From contig NZ_GL622200.1 of the NCBI RefSeq assembly GCF_000185305.1, positions 761,252 through 825,251 of the forward strand: 64,000 nucleotides of DNA. Direction: 5' to 3'. Source of the stretch: Aggregatibacter segnis ATCC 33393. GTDB lineage: Bacteria; Pseudomonadota; Gammaproteobacteria; Enterobacterales; Pasteurellaceae. The position numbers and the translations under genes were made by a program. Below the pieces are notes generated by a model. That model did no database searches. It was not told the DNA's origin and saw only the letters and a program-made list of their open reading frames with translations. Shown here one piece after another: positions 55,105 through 64,000 of this stretch; position 1 is the first letter of the stretch; the number at the start of each line of letters is the position of its first letter.

Positions 55105-57051
55105 ATGAAGAAGAATCTTATTACGACAGCAATGTTATTCAGTTTACCGGCGCTTGCCTTTGCCGCTGAACAAGCAAAAACCGAATTAAAACCTATCAGC
55201 GTTTATTCTGCGTACGCCACACCGGTGAACCAAGATCAAACCGCTTCATCTGTTACCGTTCTCACTGAAAAAGAGTTTGCCGAGCGCAACGCGACTTATG
55301 TGAGCGATGTGTTGAAAACCGTGCCGGGAGTGGCAATGGGAGTCAGTGGTGGACGCGGTGCGATAACAAGCCTTTTCCTACGTGGCGCAAATTCAAAACA
55401 TACTGCGGTCATTATTGACGGCATTCGTGTTAATCCGGCTGATACTAACTTTGATTTCGGTGGTTTAGCGTTAAGTAACATTGAACAAATCGAAGTGTTA
55501 CGTGGCGAGCAATCTGCACTTTGGGGCAGTGATGCCATGGGTGGCGTGGTTTATATCACCACCAAAAGCGGATTATATAAAGACAAAGAATTTAACGTTG
55601 ATTTCGACTTAGGTGCAGGTTCACACCGCACCCGTGATGGCTCTGTCACCCTTTCCGGTCAACATCACGGTCTTTACTATGCCCTTCATGGTGATAGTCA
55701 TCGTACGCAAGGGATCTCTGCGCGTAGCGAACGCGTATTTAATTATACGAGCGTATCCGGCGCAAAAAGTACAAACGTGCCGGCGACTGAAAAGGATGGC
55801 TTCCACCGTGATAACGTGTCTATGCGTTTAGGTTTTGATGATGGTCAAAAAGGCGTTGATTTCCTGGCTTCACATTCATCTCAAACGGTTCATTTTGATA
55901 ATAGTGCAGAGCACGAAAGAAAATTTGATGACAATACCCGTACACGTGAAACCCGCTATAAATTAAGCGGTTATTTTGGTAATGCAGAAGATTTATTCGT
56001 GCATAAAGCGGCGGTAAGTCACGTTAAAACCGATGCTGATACTGCACAATATAGCAGTTGGACTTCTGCTGTTGGTAAAACAGAATACGACAGCAAAAAG
56101 TTGAATACGAACTATCAACTTGATATTAACTTCGACCGTGAAGGTGAAGTCAAACAAGCCGTCAGCGTATTAGCGGATTACCAAAATACGAAATATGTTG
56201 CTTCCGCTTACAATTTTGCTGAGAAAAAATTAACCGAGAAAAGTGTTGCCGCAGAGTACCGTTTATTTACTGAAGCGGACCACAGCCTTTCTGTTAGCGG
56301 TCGTTATACTGACAACAGCGTATTTGAAAATGCTTTCACCGCACGTCTTGCCGGTGCTTATCGTTTCACACCAAATGTTAAAGCGCACGCAAGTTTGGGC
56401 AAAGCTATTCATAATCCGACCATGTCCGAATATTACGGTTGGGGTGGAACTTGGTTAGCTAACCCGAACTTGAAAGCAGAAAAAAGCTTGGGGGGCGAAT
56501 TTGGTGTCTTATTTGAAACCGATGATAAGCGTCATAGCTTGGATACGACCTATTTTGCCCGTAATGTAGATAACTTTTTAAGTGACGAAAATTCCCTTAC
56601 CGGCAATTACATGAATCCAACAAATCGTGCGGTAAACCGTGATGGTAAAACCAAAATTAAAGGCGTAGAGATTGTGTATAACGGAAAATTCACTGATAGC
56701 CTTTCAGGTTATGCAAACTACACTTACACCTATATTAAATCTGAAAATGATCAATATGGTTCAAACTATGTTCGCCGTCCGAAACACACAGGAAACCTAG
56801 GGTTAGCTTATCAAATCACGGAAAAATTAGGTTCTGATGTCAATGTGTCTTATGTGGGTAAACGTCTTGATTCCGGCGATTTCAAAATGCCTTCATACAC
56901 CTTGGCAAATCTTGGCGTGAACTACCAACTCATGTCAAATCTCAACATTTATGCGAATTTAAACAACGTATTCAATAAAAAATACGAAAACGTCCTTGGC
57001 TATGGTCAAGACGGACGTCATGTTTATGTTGGCTTGAGAGGATCGTTCTAA
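55105..57051 (+). CDS. TonB-dependent receptor, BtuB-like
   Basis: The 648-residue precursor has a cleavable signal (about 1-20, ending AFA). A short TonB-box-like ISVYSAY lies at about 30-36. The plug domain follows (TASSVTVLTEKEFAERNATYVSDVLKTVPGVAM ... RGEQSALWGSDAMGGVVYITT). A beta-barrel ends in LRGSF with a terminal aromatic residue. The plug and end of the barrel resemble BtuB. It heads a cluster with a substrate-binding protein, FecCD permease and ATPase. No cobalamin riboswitch fits in the 87-base upstream gap and no Fur box was seen, so the ligand (corrinoid, iron chelate or other) is open. Confidence 0.88.
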   Translation: MKKNLITTAMLFSLPALAFAAEQAKTELKPISVYSAYATPVNQDQTASSVTVLTEKEFAERNATYVSDVLKTVPGVAMGVSGGRGAITSLFLRGANSKHTAVIIDGIRVNPADTNFDFGGLALSNIEQIEVLRGEQSALWGSDAMGGVVYITTKSGLYKDKEFNVDFDLGAGSHRTRDGSVTLSGQHHGLYYALHGDSHRTQGISARSERVFNYTSVSGAKSTNVPATEKDGFHRDNVSMRLGFDDGQKGVDFLASHSSQTVHFDNSAEHERKFDDNTRTRETRYKLSGYFGNAEDLFVHKAAVSHVKTDADTAQYSSWTSAVGKTEYDSKKLNTNYQLDINFDREGEVKQAVSVLADYQNTKYVASAYNFAEKKLTEKSVAAEYRLFTEADHSLSVSGRYTDNSVFENAFTARLAGAYRFTPNVKAHASLGKAIHNPTMSEYYGWGGTWLANPNLKAEKSLGGEFGVLFETDDKRHSLDTTYFARNVDNFLSDENSLTGNYMNPTNRAVNRDGKTKIKGVEIVYNGKFTDSLSGYANYTYTYIKSENDQYGSNYVRRPKHTGNLGLAYQITEKLGSDVNVSYVGKRLDSGDFKMPSYTLANLGVNYQLMSNLNIYANLNNVFNKKYENVLGYGQDGRHVYVGLRGSF

Positions 57052-57055
57052 TCAT

Positions 57056-57084
57056 AAGGCGGGCTTTGGTCCGCCGAATTTTTT
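57056..57084 (+). terminator. Hairpin after the TonB receptor gene
   Basis: GGCGG-GCTTTGGT-CCGCC followed by TTTTTT. A second similar hairpin, GGCGGG-CTAAAAA-CCCGCC, lies at 57091-57108. Both may limit read-through to the ABC genes. Confidence 0.65.
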
Positions 57085-57117
57085 AATCATGGCGGGCTAA
57101 AAACCCGCCTTCGTTAT

Positions 57118-57924
57118 ATGAAAAAAACATCCGTTATTTTCACCGCACTTTTTCTTTCCTTTTCTGCACACGCTGAGCAATTTGTTTCGCTCACCTTGTG
57201 CAGCGACCGACTGCTTGCGGAAATTGCCCGTCCGGAACAAATCGCGGCGATGTCGCCTTACTCTCAAAATCCGCGCATGATGCTGGATAAAATTAATCGA
57301 GATAAACCTATCCTTGAGCCGCAACTTACCGCATTGTTGCCTTATTTGGATAAAACGCTGTTGATTAATGAAACCTTTTATCCTCAATTGGTCGCTGATT
57401 TAAAGCGCCTTGGCGTAAAAATTGTGCCGATTAACGACAGTCCACAAACCGCTGAAGAATTATTTGAACTCCTGTTGCAACTCGGAAAAATCACCGGTAA
57501 TGAAGCCCATGCGGAACAGTTGGTAGCAAAATTAACATCACAAAAGACCAAAATGAATGTGTCCTTGACTGATACGCTAATGTTATCGGAAACCGGCGTA
57601 GTGGAACCTATTTTCCCGCAATATAACGTGCTATTAACATTGCTTGGTTTAACACCGTTAAAATACCCATTGACCCCGCAAAATTTTTCATTGGAAAAAG
57701 TGCTGCTTGCTCAACCTAACGGGTTAATCGAAATCACTGACCAACAAAGCTATAACGAACAGGCGGAATTGCTTGACCATCCTCTGCTAAAAAAATACTT
57801 TGAAAATCGACCGCACTTTCGCATTCCGATGAAATATACTTATTGCTTTGATCACGGTGTGTGGCAAGGGGCGGAGAGGATTTATCAACAATGGAAGTCA
57901 TGGAATTCGACAAATCTCCCTTGA
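57118..57924 (+). CDS. BtuF-like periplasmic substrate-binding protein
   Basis: The 268-residue precursor has a signal peptide (about 1-19, ending SAHA) that contains a full uptake sequence. The mature protein has the class III binding-protein layout: VSLTLCSDRLLAEIARPEQI, LLPYLDKTLLIN, a long linking helix, and AQPNGLIEIT. It delivers a metal chelate or corrinoid to the FecCD permease. The last codons (TNLP and stop) fall in a sequence also present in the repeat that follows, so the C-terminus may have been remodelled by the element. The start is only 66 bases after the receptor gene. Confidence 0.85.
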   Translation: MKKTSVIFTALFLSFSAHAEQFVSLTLCSDRLLAEIARPEQIAAMSPYSQNPRMMLDKINRDKPILEPQLTALLPYLDKTLLINETFYPQLVADLKRLGVKIVPINDSPQTAEELFELLLQLGKITGNEAHAEQLVAKLTSQKTKMNVSLTDTLMLSETGVVEPIFPQYNVLLTLLGLTPLKYPLTPQNFSLEKVLLAQPNGLIEITDQQSYNEQAELLDHPLLKKYFENRPHFRIPMKYTYCFDHGVWQGAERIYQQWKSWNSTNLP

Positions 57925-57929
57925 ATGAG

Positions 57930-58104
57930 ACAAATCTCTCCTAGCCCCTCTTTACTAAAGAGGGGGATTTTCTTTAGTAAATTAACCCCAGATGGCATAT
58001 TTACCTTTTTTGTGTGTGAATGATTAAAATGAAAGGCATCAGAATGATAAATTATCGATACAACAGTTCCCCTCTTTAGTAAAGAGGGATTTGGGGAGAT
58101 TTGT
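57930..58104. mobile_element. 175-bp MITE/BIME-like element with 38-40 bp inverted ends
   Basis: The left end (57930-57970) and right end (58066-58104) are imperfect reverse complements. Each holds a core palindrome CCCCTCTTTA(C/G)TAAAGAGGGG and an outer ACAAATCTC / GAGATTTGT. About 95 AT-rich bases lie between, without a gene. A solo copy of the end is found at 61961-61997. Confidence 0.65.
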
Positions 58105-58184
58105 TAAATTAATAGAAAGAGATTTGATAACATTAAAACGAAGAACATACCGAATGATCTTTGGATTGCATAGGAAATAGCCCA

Positions 58185-59162
58185 TTGACAAAAATACAAA
58201 AATTAAATACCGCACTTTTTTCATTCTTACTGTTGATAACAAGCATTGCCCTTTATCATCAACTTGGCGATTTTGCGCATCTTAAAAATGCGGATGGGGT
58301 GCTGACTGATATGCGCTCGCTTGTATTGTGGGATGTTCGTGTACCGCGCATTGGTTTGGCGATTTTAACCGGCGCCTGTCTTGCTCTTGCAGGGAATGCC
58401 ATGCAGGGTATTTTTCAAAATCCATTGGCAAGCCCGGGTTTGCTCGGCAGTAGCGCCGGGGCAACTGCTGCCAGTGTGCTTATTCTTTATTATTTTTCTG
58501 TGCCGTTTACGGTATTGCTGTTCGGCGGTGTTGCAGGGGCATTAGCGAGTTTTTTATTGGTGTATGCCATTGCTAAAAATCATGGCACGACCATGATGCT
58601 CCTCAGCGGTTTGGCGGTGAATATGTTGCTTGGCGCCGCCATTGCGTTGTTGTTATCTAACGCCGAAAGCCCTTGGGCGCTAGCAGAGCTTTATCGTTGG
58701 TTACAAGGCTCATTAGTGTGGGCGAAGCTTGACACTTTGGTGATTTCACTGCTGATCGTTCTGTTTGGTTTAGTTTGTTTATACCGCGAACGTCGTTATG
58801 TGGATTTACTCAGTTTCGGTGAAGAGACCGCGGGCACCATGGGGATCGATCCGAAACGAAGTTTTTTTATCACCACCTTTGGCGTTGCGTTGCTCGTCGG
58901 CGCAACCATTCCACAAACGGGTGCCATCGGTTTTATCGGCTTAATCGCACCGCACTTTGCACGAATTTTATTGAAGCAACGCCCATCACAACTTTACATA
59001 ACAAGTGCCTTATTTGGGGCTTTATTGTTGCTCATTGCAGATCTTTGTGTGCAATATGTGCCGTTTTTCTCTCACATTTACATCGGCACACTCACGGCAA
59101 TGATTGGTGCGCCATGTTTGATTTGGATTTTATTGACGGAACAACGCAGATTGGCAAGGTAA
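58185..59162 (+). CDS. FecCD/BtuC-family ABC permease
   Basis: The protein has about ten transmembrane segments and family motifs VPRIGLAILTGACLALAGNAMQGIFQNPLASPGLLG, DRYRWLQGSL-like LYRWLQGSL, and GAIGFIGLIAPHFARILL near the coupling helix. The TTG at 58185 is preferred because AGGAAA lies seven bases upstream and it yields 325 residues, the BtuC length. A TTG at 58161 is also in frame. Uptake sequence near the start encodes NTALFSF. It forms the membrane channel for the substrate delivered by the preceding binding protein. Confidence 0.88.
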   Translation: MTKIQKLNTALFSFLLLITSIALYHQLGDFAHLKNADGVLTDMRSLVLWDVRVPRIGLAILTGACLALAGNAMQGIFQNPLASPGLLGSSAGATAASVLILYYFSVPFTVLLFGGVAGALASFLLVYAIAKNHGTTMMLLSGLAVNMLLGAAIALLLSNAESPWALAELYRWLQGSLVWAKLDTLVISLLIVLFGLVCLYRERRYVDLLSFGEETAGTMGIDPKRSFFITTFGVALLVGATIPQTGAIGFIGLIAPHFARILLKQRPSQLYITSALFGALLLLIADLCVQYVPFFSHIYIGTLTAMIGAPCLIWILLTEQRRLAR

Positions 59163-59166
59163 CTTT

Positions 59167-59919
59167 ATGATTAAAATCGAGAATCTCTCCCAACCTTACG
59201 GGTTAAAAGGCATTCACTGCACTATCCCAACGGGCAAATTGGTCGGCATTATGGGTGCTAATGGTGCGGGCAAATCAACGTTGCTGAAAACCATCGCCGG
59301 TATTTTGCCTATTGATAAAGGTGAAATTTGGTTCGATGACAACAGATTGACCGCCATGAGTGCCACACAAAAAAGCCAACAGTTAGCTTATCTTGCACAA
59401 AACACGGAAATTCACTGGGATTTATCTGTGTATGACGTTATCGCGTTGGGTTTGCCAAATCCGCTTAACCGAGCCAAAGAACAAGAAAAAGTGCGGTCGA
59501 TTTCAGAAACGTTTTCCATTTCACATTTATTAGAAAAATCTTTTCGCCAACTTTCCGGCGGCGAAAAAGCCCGCGTACAACTTGCTCGTTGTTGTATCAA
59601 AAATGCCCCTTTATTGCTCGCTGACGAACCCATCGCAGCCCTCGATCCGTTTTATCAAATCGATATGATGGAACAATTAAAATCTCTTACGCCCAGCCAC
59701 ACCTGCGTGGTCGCAATCCATCACCTTTCTTTAGCCTATAAATTCTGCGATGAAGTAATTTTATTGAATCAAGGACAAATCATTGCCAATGGCGAAAAAA
59801 CGCAGGTGTTAACTGCTGAGAATTTGGCAAAAGCGTTTGGCATTCAGGCTGAAATTGATGAAGCGAAAAAAGAGATTATGGGGATTGAGAAGTTAAGTAA
59901 CGAAAACGTTAAGTACTAA
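59167..59919 (+). CDS. ABC transporter ATPase, BtuD/FecE-like
   Basis: The 250-residue ATPase has Walker A GANGAGKST (about 33-41), the Q-loop YLAQNTE (about 76), signature RQLSGGEKARVQLARC (about 126-141), Walker B LLLADEPIAALDP and the switch His in AIHHLS. It powers the FecCD-type importer and begins four bases after the permease gene. The last 20 residues are a charged tail. Confidence 0.92.
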   Translation: MIKIENLSQPYGLKGIHCTIPTGKLVGIMGANGAGKSTLLKTIAGILPIDKGEIWFDDNRLTAMSATQKSQQLAYLAQNTEIHWDLSVYDVIALGLPNPLNRAKEQEKVRSISETFSISHLLEKSFRQLSGGEKARVQLARCCIKNAPLLLADEPIAALDPFYQIDMMEQLKSLTPSHTCVVAIHHLSLAYKFCDEVILLNQGQIIANGEKTQVLTAENLAKAFGIQAEIDEAKKEIMGIEKLSNENVKY

Positions 59920-59939
59920 TTGAGCTGGTTAGTAAATTA

Positions 59940-59974
59940 AAAAAGCGCTATTTCGAGAGAAATGGCGCTTTTTG
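59940..59974 (+). terminator. Terminator of the ABC importer genes
   Basis: AAAGCGCTATTTC-GAGA-GAAATGGCGCTTT with one bulge and a T-run, 20 bases after the ATPase stop. Confidence 0.85.
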
Positions 59975-60061
59975 TTTTGATTGTATTAAAAGTGCGGTTC
60001 GTTTTTTCAACGTTTTTCATTTGAGAAATACCAAAAAACTGATCGCACTTTCTATTTAAAT

Positions 60062-61894
60062 CTAATGCTGCAGCGTCTCAAAAATCTTTTCTGCCAACGC
60101 TTTTGAAATGCCGGGGACGGAGGCGATTTCATCGAGAGTGGCATTTTTAACGCCTTGTAAGCCGCCGAGGTATTTGAGGAGCGCTTGGCGACGTTTAGCG
60201 CCTACGCCTTCAATGCTTTCTAAGCCGCTTTGGGTGAAATGTTGTTGGCGTTTCTTACGGTGTCCGCTGATAGCGTGATTGTGGCTTTCATCGCGGATAT
60301 GTTGGATTAAATGGAGCGCGAGGCTGTCCGATGGCAAATGCAATTCTTTATCCCATTTGCTCAGAATCAGGGTTTCCAAGCCGGCGCGGCGATCGACACC
60401 TTTGGCAACGCCAATTAAGTGCGGTCGGTTTTTATTCCATTTTACCTTGAGATTTTCAAACACCTGTAATGCACGATTGAGTTGCCCTTTGCCGCCATCG
60501 ATAAAAATAATGTCGGGGATTTTGTCTTCTTCTAGATCTTTGTCGTAGCGTTTTAACAGTGCTTGCTCCATAGCCGCGTAGTCATCGCCTTTGGTGATGC
60601 CGCTGATGTTGAAACGACGATAATCGGATTTTAGCGGCCCGTCTTGATTGAACACCACGCAGGAAGCGATAGTTTGTTCGCCCATCGTGTGGCTGATATC
60701 AAAACATTCCATGCGTTTGATAACATCAATGCCGAGTAATTCTTGCAGGGCGGCATAGCGATCATGTTGCAAGGTAGATTGTTTTAACTTGGTCACTAAC
60801 GCGGCTTTGGCATTCATTTGCGCAAGTTGCAGGTATTTGCTTTTATCACCTTTGGCATGATCTTGAATGATAACTTTTCGCCCCGCTTGGTCGCTTAATA
60901 AGGTTTCCAAATCTGCTTTTTCTTCCAGTTTTTGATCCACGATAATGGTATTCGGAATGGTTCTGCCTTGGTGTGCCTGTAGATAAAATTGCCCAACAAA
61001 GGTTTCAGTGAGTTCTGCCAGGTTGGTATTGCTTGGTACTTTCGGGAAGTAGCTACGATTACCCAAAATCTTACCTTGACGGATAAACAACACCTGCACG
61101 CAAGCCACACCAAGTTGGTAGGCGATGGCGATAATATCAATGTCATCATGGCGATCGTTGGCGACAAATTGTTTTTCAATTACTGCGCGCACCGCCTGAA
61201 TTTGATCGCGAACCCGTGCCGCCTCTTCAAAATTCAGTTGCTGACTTGCCTGTTCCATTTGTTTGACCAAATGATCCAACACTTGTTGATCTTTCCCCTG
61301 TAAGAACAAGCGGGCAAAATTTACCTGTTGCGCATAGGCTTCGTCTGTTACATAACCTTTCACGCAGGGGGCAAGACAACGCCCGATTTGATATTGCAAA
61401 CAAGGGCGCGAGCGATTGTTATACACCGAATTTTCGCATTGCCGAATAGGGAACAATTTTTGCAACAAAGACAAGGTCTCACGCACAGCGCCGGCATTGG
61501 GATAAGGGCCGAAATATTCCCCTTGGATTTTTTTCGAGCCGCGATAAGACGTAATACGAGGATGAGTTTCTTTGGTTAATAAAATATATGGATAGGATTT
61601 ATCATCGCGTAACAACACGTTATAACGCGGCTGATAGGTTTTGATGTAATTATGCTCAAGCAGGAGCGCTTCTGTTTCCGAGGTGGTAATCGTGGTTTCA
61701 ATATGATGAATTGATGCCACCAATGCTTCCGTTTTTTTGCTGTTTAACTGCTTACGAAAATAACTGGATAAGCGTTTTTTCAGATCTTTCGCTTTACCCA
61801 CATAAATCACCGTGTTGCTATCGTCATACATACGATAAACGCCCGGCAAGTGCGGTACGTTAGCGAGGAATTTTTTGGCGTCGAAAGTCATCAT
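60062..61894 (-). CDS. uvrC: Excinuclease ABC subunit C
   Basis: UvrC makes both incisions in nucleotide-excision repair. The 610-residue protein has an N-terminal GIY-YIG nuclease domain ([29 protein letters not shown], about 18-46) and a Cys-rich stretch [26 protein letters not shown]. The UVR motif (about 205-240), the RNase H-like domain ([21 protein letters not shown]), and a C-terminal double helix-hairpin-helix complete it. ATGATG offers two starts one codon apart. No LexA box was recognised upstream. Confidence 0.97.
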   Translation of the reverse strand: MMTFDAKKFLANVPHLPGVYRMYDDSNTVIYVGKAKDLKKRLSSYFRKQLNSKKTEALVASIHHIETTITTSETEALLLEHNYIKTYQPRYNVLLRDDKSYPYILLTKETHPRITSYRGSKKIQGEYFGPYPNAGAVRETLSLLQKLFPIRQCENSVYNNRSRPCLQYQIGRCLAPCVKGYVTDEAYAQQVNFARLFLQGKDQQVLDHLVKQMEQASQQLNFEEAARVRDQIQAVRAVIEKQFVANDRHDDIDIIAIAYQLGVACVQVLFIRQGKILGNRSYFPKVPSNTNLAELTETFVGQFYLQAHQGRTIPNTIIVDQKLEEKADLETLLSDQAGRKVIIQDHAKGDKSKYLQLAQMNAKAALVTKLKQSTLQHDRYAALQELLGIDVIKRMECFDISHTMGEQTIASCVVFNQDGPLKSDYRRFNISGITKGDDYAAMEQALLKRYDKDLEEDKIPDIIFIDGGKGQLNRALQVFENLKVKWNKNRPHLIGVAKGVDRRAGLETLILSKWDKELHLPSDSLALHLIQHIRDESHNHAISGHRKKRQQHFTQSGLESIEGVGAKRRQALLKYLGGLQGVKNATLDEIASVPGISKALAEKIFETLQH

Positions 61895-61960
61895 GAATGA
61901 TTAAGTCGGATTTGATATTGAAATGATTTTAAACATTATCGTCGTTATTTTTTTAAAGCA

Positions 61961-61997
61961 AATTCCCCTCTTTAGTAAAGAGGGGTTAGGGGAGATT
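61961..61997. repeat. Solo copy of the palindromic repeat end
   Basis: AATTCCCCTCTTTAGTAAAG... continuing as GAGGGG, TTAGGGGAGATT: the same unit as the ends of the 57930-58104 element. It lies between uvrC and the end of kdsB. Confidence 0.75.
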
Positions 61998-62002
61998 CAT
62001 CG

Positions 62003-62776
62003 TTAATGTGATTTTTTCGCTAAAATCGACCGCACTTTTTCCAAATCTTCGGTGGTATCCACACCCACAGCCGGCACTTCTTTGGCGAGTTCTACATGAA
62101 TTTTTTCGCCGTTCCAAAGCACGCGTAGCTGTTCCAGTTTTTCGATGTGTTCTAATGCGGTCGGTTGCCATTGCACATATTGTTTAATGAAACCGGCTCG
62201 ATAAGCATAAATCCCAATATGGCGTAGGTATTGTGTGTTCAGTTGCAATTTTGCTACGTCATCCATTTGCGCAAATTGATCGCGATCCCAAGGAATCACT
62301 GCACGGGAGAAATAAAGCACATAGCCGTCTTTGTCGGTTAGCACTTTCACCACGTTGGGATTAAATAACTCCTCAGGCTCGTCGATATTAACCGCAAGGC
62401 TTGCCATGTTGACAGGGTAGTTAGCGAGATTTTCTGCCACTTGTTTGACGATCACCGGTGGAATAAGCGGTTCATCACCTTGAATGTTCACGATGATTTC
62501 GTTGTCGGGAATCGCCAGTTTTTCAACCACTTCAGCTAAACGTTCTGTGCCGGAGTTGTGGCTTTCTGCCGTCATGCATACTTCTGCACCAAAATTTTTG
62601 GTGGCGGCAGCCACCTGTTCATTGTCGGTCGCGATAATAATTCGGCTAGCACCGGATTGTTTGGCTTGTTCAAAAACATGTTGAATCATTGGCTTGCCGG
62701 CAATGTCCGCCAATGGCTTGCCCGGTAAACGGCTGGAGGCGTAACGGGCGGGAATGATTACAGTGAATTGGGTCAT
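62003..62776 (-). CDS. kdsB: CMP-Kdo synthetase (3-deoxy-manno-octulosonate cytidylyltransferase)
   Basis: KdsB activates Kdo with CTP before transfer to lipid A. The 257-residue enzyme has [29 protein letters not shown] (about 5-33) and the [12 protein letters not shown] metal site (about 95-106). It also has [15 protein letters not shown] and the end [10 protein letters not shown]. Its stop region abuts a palindromic repeat. The gene lies downstream of lpxK and ycaR in the conserved msbA-lpxK-ycaR-kdsB order. Confidence 0.97.
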   Translation of the reverse strand: MTQFTVIIPARYASSRLPGKPLADIAGKPMIQHVFEQAKQSGASRIIIATDNEQVAAATKNFGAEVCMTAESHNSGTERLAEVVEKLAIPDNEIIVNIQGDEPLIPPVIVKQVAENLANYPVNMASLAVNIDEPEELFNPNVVKVLTDKDGYVLYFSRAVIPWDRDQFAQMDDVAKLQLNTQYLRHIGIYAYRAGFIKQYVQWQPTALEHIEKLEQLRVLWNGEKIHVELAKEVPAVGVDTTEDLEKVRSILAKKSH

Positions 62777-62777
62777 G

Positions 62778-62957
62778 TTATTGTTCCTCTGATTGGCTTA
62801 ATGTTTCTGCCTGTTCTGCTAATAATATCGGAATACCGTTTTTGATCGGGTAGGCAAGCTTTTCAATGCGACAAATTAAACGTTGATGTTGCTCATCGTA
62901 TTCCAAATGTCCATGGCAAGTTGGACAAGCCACGATATCCAATAATTGTTTGTTCAT
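62778..62957 (-). CDS. ycaR: Trm112-family small zinc-binding protein (UPF0434)
   Basis: This 59-residue frame starts [16 protein letters not shown], with CPTC (Cys 11, 14) and a further Cys 29 (RLICR), then [13 protein letters not shown]. It is the YcaR/UPF0434 form of the Trm112 zinc-ribbon fold. It lies between lpxK and kdsB exactly as in other Pasteurellaceae and enterobacteria, one base before the kdsB start (TAACATG). Trm112 relatives act as partners of methyltransferases; the function of YcaR is not settled. Confidence 0.92.
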   Translation of the reverse strand: MNKQLLDIVACPTCHGHLEYDEQHQRLICRIEKLAYPIKNGIPILLAEQAETLSQSEEQ

Positions 62958-62963
62958 GGTATT

Positions 62964-63944
62964 TTACTTTGATTTTTGACCGCACTTTTGCGCGATTTTT
63001 TGAATCAGTTGCTGTGTTTTATTCCCTTGGATTTCTGTGGTTACCGGCACATACCACCAATTTTCTTGCGCAAAGGCGAGACACTTCACCGCATCTTTTT
63101 CGGTCATGAAGAGCGGTTGATTTTTATCGAATTTATCAAACAAAGACACGGTAAAAGCCTGATGATCTTGGAAGGCTTGGGTTTCGCTTAATGTGATTCC
63201 CTGTTGTTCTAACATCGCAAAAAAGCGTGGTGGATTGCCGATACCGGCAATAGCCGTGGCGTGGTTAAATTCATTTAACGGACGTTGCGCTTTGGTTACT
63301 AAATTTACGGCGTATTGTGGTTTTAAGAGCATCACCGCATCGCTGTATTGATTTTCTGCGCCGTTGGTAATAATGAAATCGACGGATTGTAAACGGCTTG
63401 GTAATTCGCGTAACGGGCCTGCCGGTAACAAGAAACCGTTGCCTAGACCACGTTGAGCATCCATGATCACGATTTCAACATCACGCTGTAATTTGTAATG
63501 TTGTAAACCGTCATCGCTAATGATGACATCACAAGGCGTATGTTGTAATAGACATTCGATGGCTTGTTGGCGATTGGGTGAAATGCAAACCGGGGCTTGG
63601 GTCCGTGTGGCAATTAAAACCGGCTCATCACCGGCTTGCACCGGATCACTGGTCGGTGTGACCAACAAAGGATAAGTTTTGGCTTGGCTGCCATAACCTC
63701 TGGAAATCACCCCAGCATTCAGACCGCACTTGCGAAGTTCTTCAACCAACCAAATCACCGCGGGTGTTTTTCCGTTTCCGCCCACAGATAAATTGCCGAC
63801 AACCACGACGGGAACCGGTGCGCGATAGGATTTTAAGACATCAAAGCGAAAGAGCGATCGACGAAACGTGCTAATCAGCCAAAATAACAAGGAGAAAGGG
63901 CAGAGTAGCCATGTGATCCACGAACGGGAATACCAAAACTGCAT
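62964..63944 (-). CDS. lpxK: Tetraacyldisaccharide 4'-kinase
   Basis: LpxK phosphorylates the lipid A disaccharide at the 4' position at the inner membrane. The 326-residue protein has an N-terminal hydrophobic helix (about 12-30) and the Walker [18 protein letters not shown] (about 52-68). The [17 protein letters not shown] motif lies at about 138-154. [13 protein letters not shown] is also present. It starts about 18 bases after msbA and belongs to the same unit. Confidence 0.96.
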   Translation of the reverse strand: MQFWYSRSWITWLLCPFSLLFWLISTFRRSLFRFDVLKSYRAPVPVVVVGNLSVGGNGKTPAVIWLVEELRKCGLNAGVISRGYGSQAKTYPLLVTPTSDPVQAGDEPVLIATRTQAPVCISPNRQQAIECLLQHTPCDVIISDDGLQHYKLQRDVEIVIMDAQRGLGNGFLLPAGPLRELPSRLQSVDFIITNGAENQYSDAVMLLKPQYAVNLVTKAQRPLNEFNHATAIAGIGNPPRFFAMLEQQGITLSETQAFQDHQAFTVSLFDKFDKNQPLFMTEKDAVKCLAFAQENWWYVPVTTEIQGNKTQQLIQKIAQKCGQKSK

Positions 63945-63962
63945 ACTTTCTCCTTAGGTTAA

Positions 63963-64000
63963 TTATTGACTGAACTGCATGCCGTGTAATTGTTTATATG
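63963..64000 (-). CDS. msbA: Lipid A export ABC transporter MsbA (C-terminal end only)
   Basis: The minus-strand frame reads YKQLHGMQFSQ and stop, close to the known MsbA C-terminus (AQLHKMQF). Only the last dozen residues are in the window. Its position before lpxK supports the call. Confidence 0.85.
   Translation of the reverse strand, partial: YKQLHGMQFSQ

Overview
The window is a gene-dense, low-to-mid GC chromosome segment of a gammaproteobacterium of the family Pasteurellaceae. The clearest sign is the 9-base DNA uptake signal AAGTGCGGT / ACCGCACTT. It occurs dozens of times, inside genes and as inverted pairs between genes. This is the Haemophilus/Aggregatibacter/Pasteurella (Hin-type) form, not the ACAAGCGGT form of the Actinobacillus pleuropneumoniae clade. 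Gene content and order fit Aggregatibacter or a close Haemophilus relative; the genus is an inference. I see no prophage, plasmid, CRISPR array, rRNA or intact insertion sequence.

Layout. 1-9 kb: ydgA-like gene, a probable CRP-activated small RNA, argS, yecM, slyB, prfA-prmC-kdsA and an NlpC/P60 lipoprotein. 8.6-12.5 kb: an SOS-type UmuD-like gene lacking the protease dyad, sstT, an unknown exported protein and dinB with its own LexA-box candidate. 12.5-16 kb: folP-glmM-sixA and a repeat-containing lipoprotein. 16-23.3 kb: minC (without minD/minE beside it), ycgL, then the classical initiator-tRNA-rimP-nusA-infB-rbfA-truB translation operon. 23.3-31.5 kb: periplasmic DNA ligase ligE under a competence (CRP-S) site, then two diverging surface-glycan transcription units (flippase, pyruvyl transferase-like protein and elyC on one strand; GT25, polymerase/ligase-like protein and two GT2 enzymes on the other). 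31.5-45 kb: mltB, xthA, a DUF695-RraB protein, rfbB, a persulfide-type ygaP/ygaV operon, ydjA/sppA, tyrA, yciO, rluB, cysB, dapD and tehB. 45.5-51.6 kb: the pyruvate dehydrogenase genes aceE-aceF-lpdA, with no pdhR in front. 51.7-55 kb: p-aminobenzoate genes and a 2-hydroxyacid dehydrogenase. 55-60 kb: a TonB-dependent receptor plus a BtuFCD-like ABC importer, interrupted by a palindromic repeat element. 60-64 kb: uvrC, then kdsB, ycaR, lpxK and the end of msbA, which belong to lipid A/Kdo synthesis.

Taken together this is mainly core housekeeping chromosome. The less ordinary parts are regulatory or reduced systems: a class-II CRP promoter driving a roughly 95-nt RNA, two SOS-box promoters, a CRP-S competence site, an orphan MinC that has lost its reported MinD-contact motif, and uptake sequences built into start codons, signal peptides and terminators.
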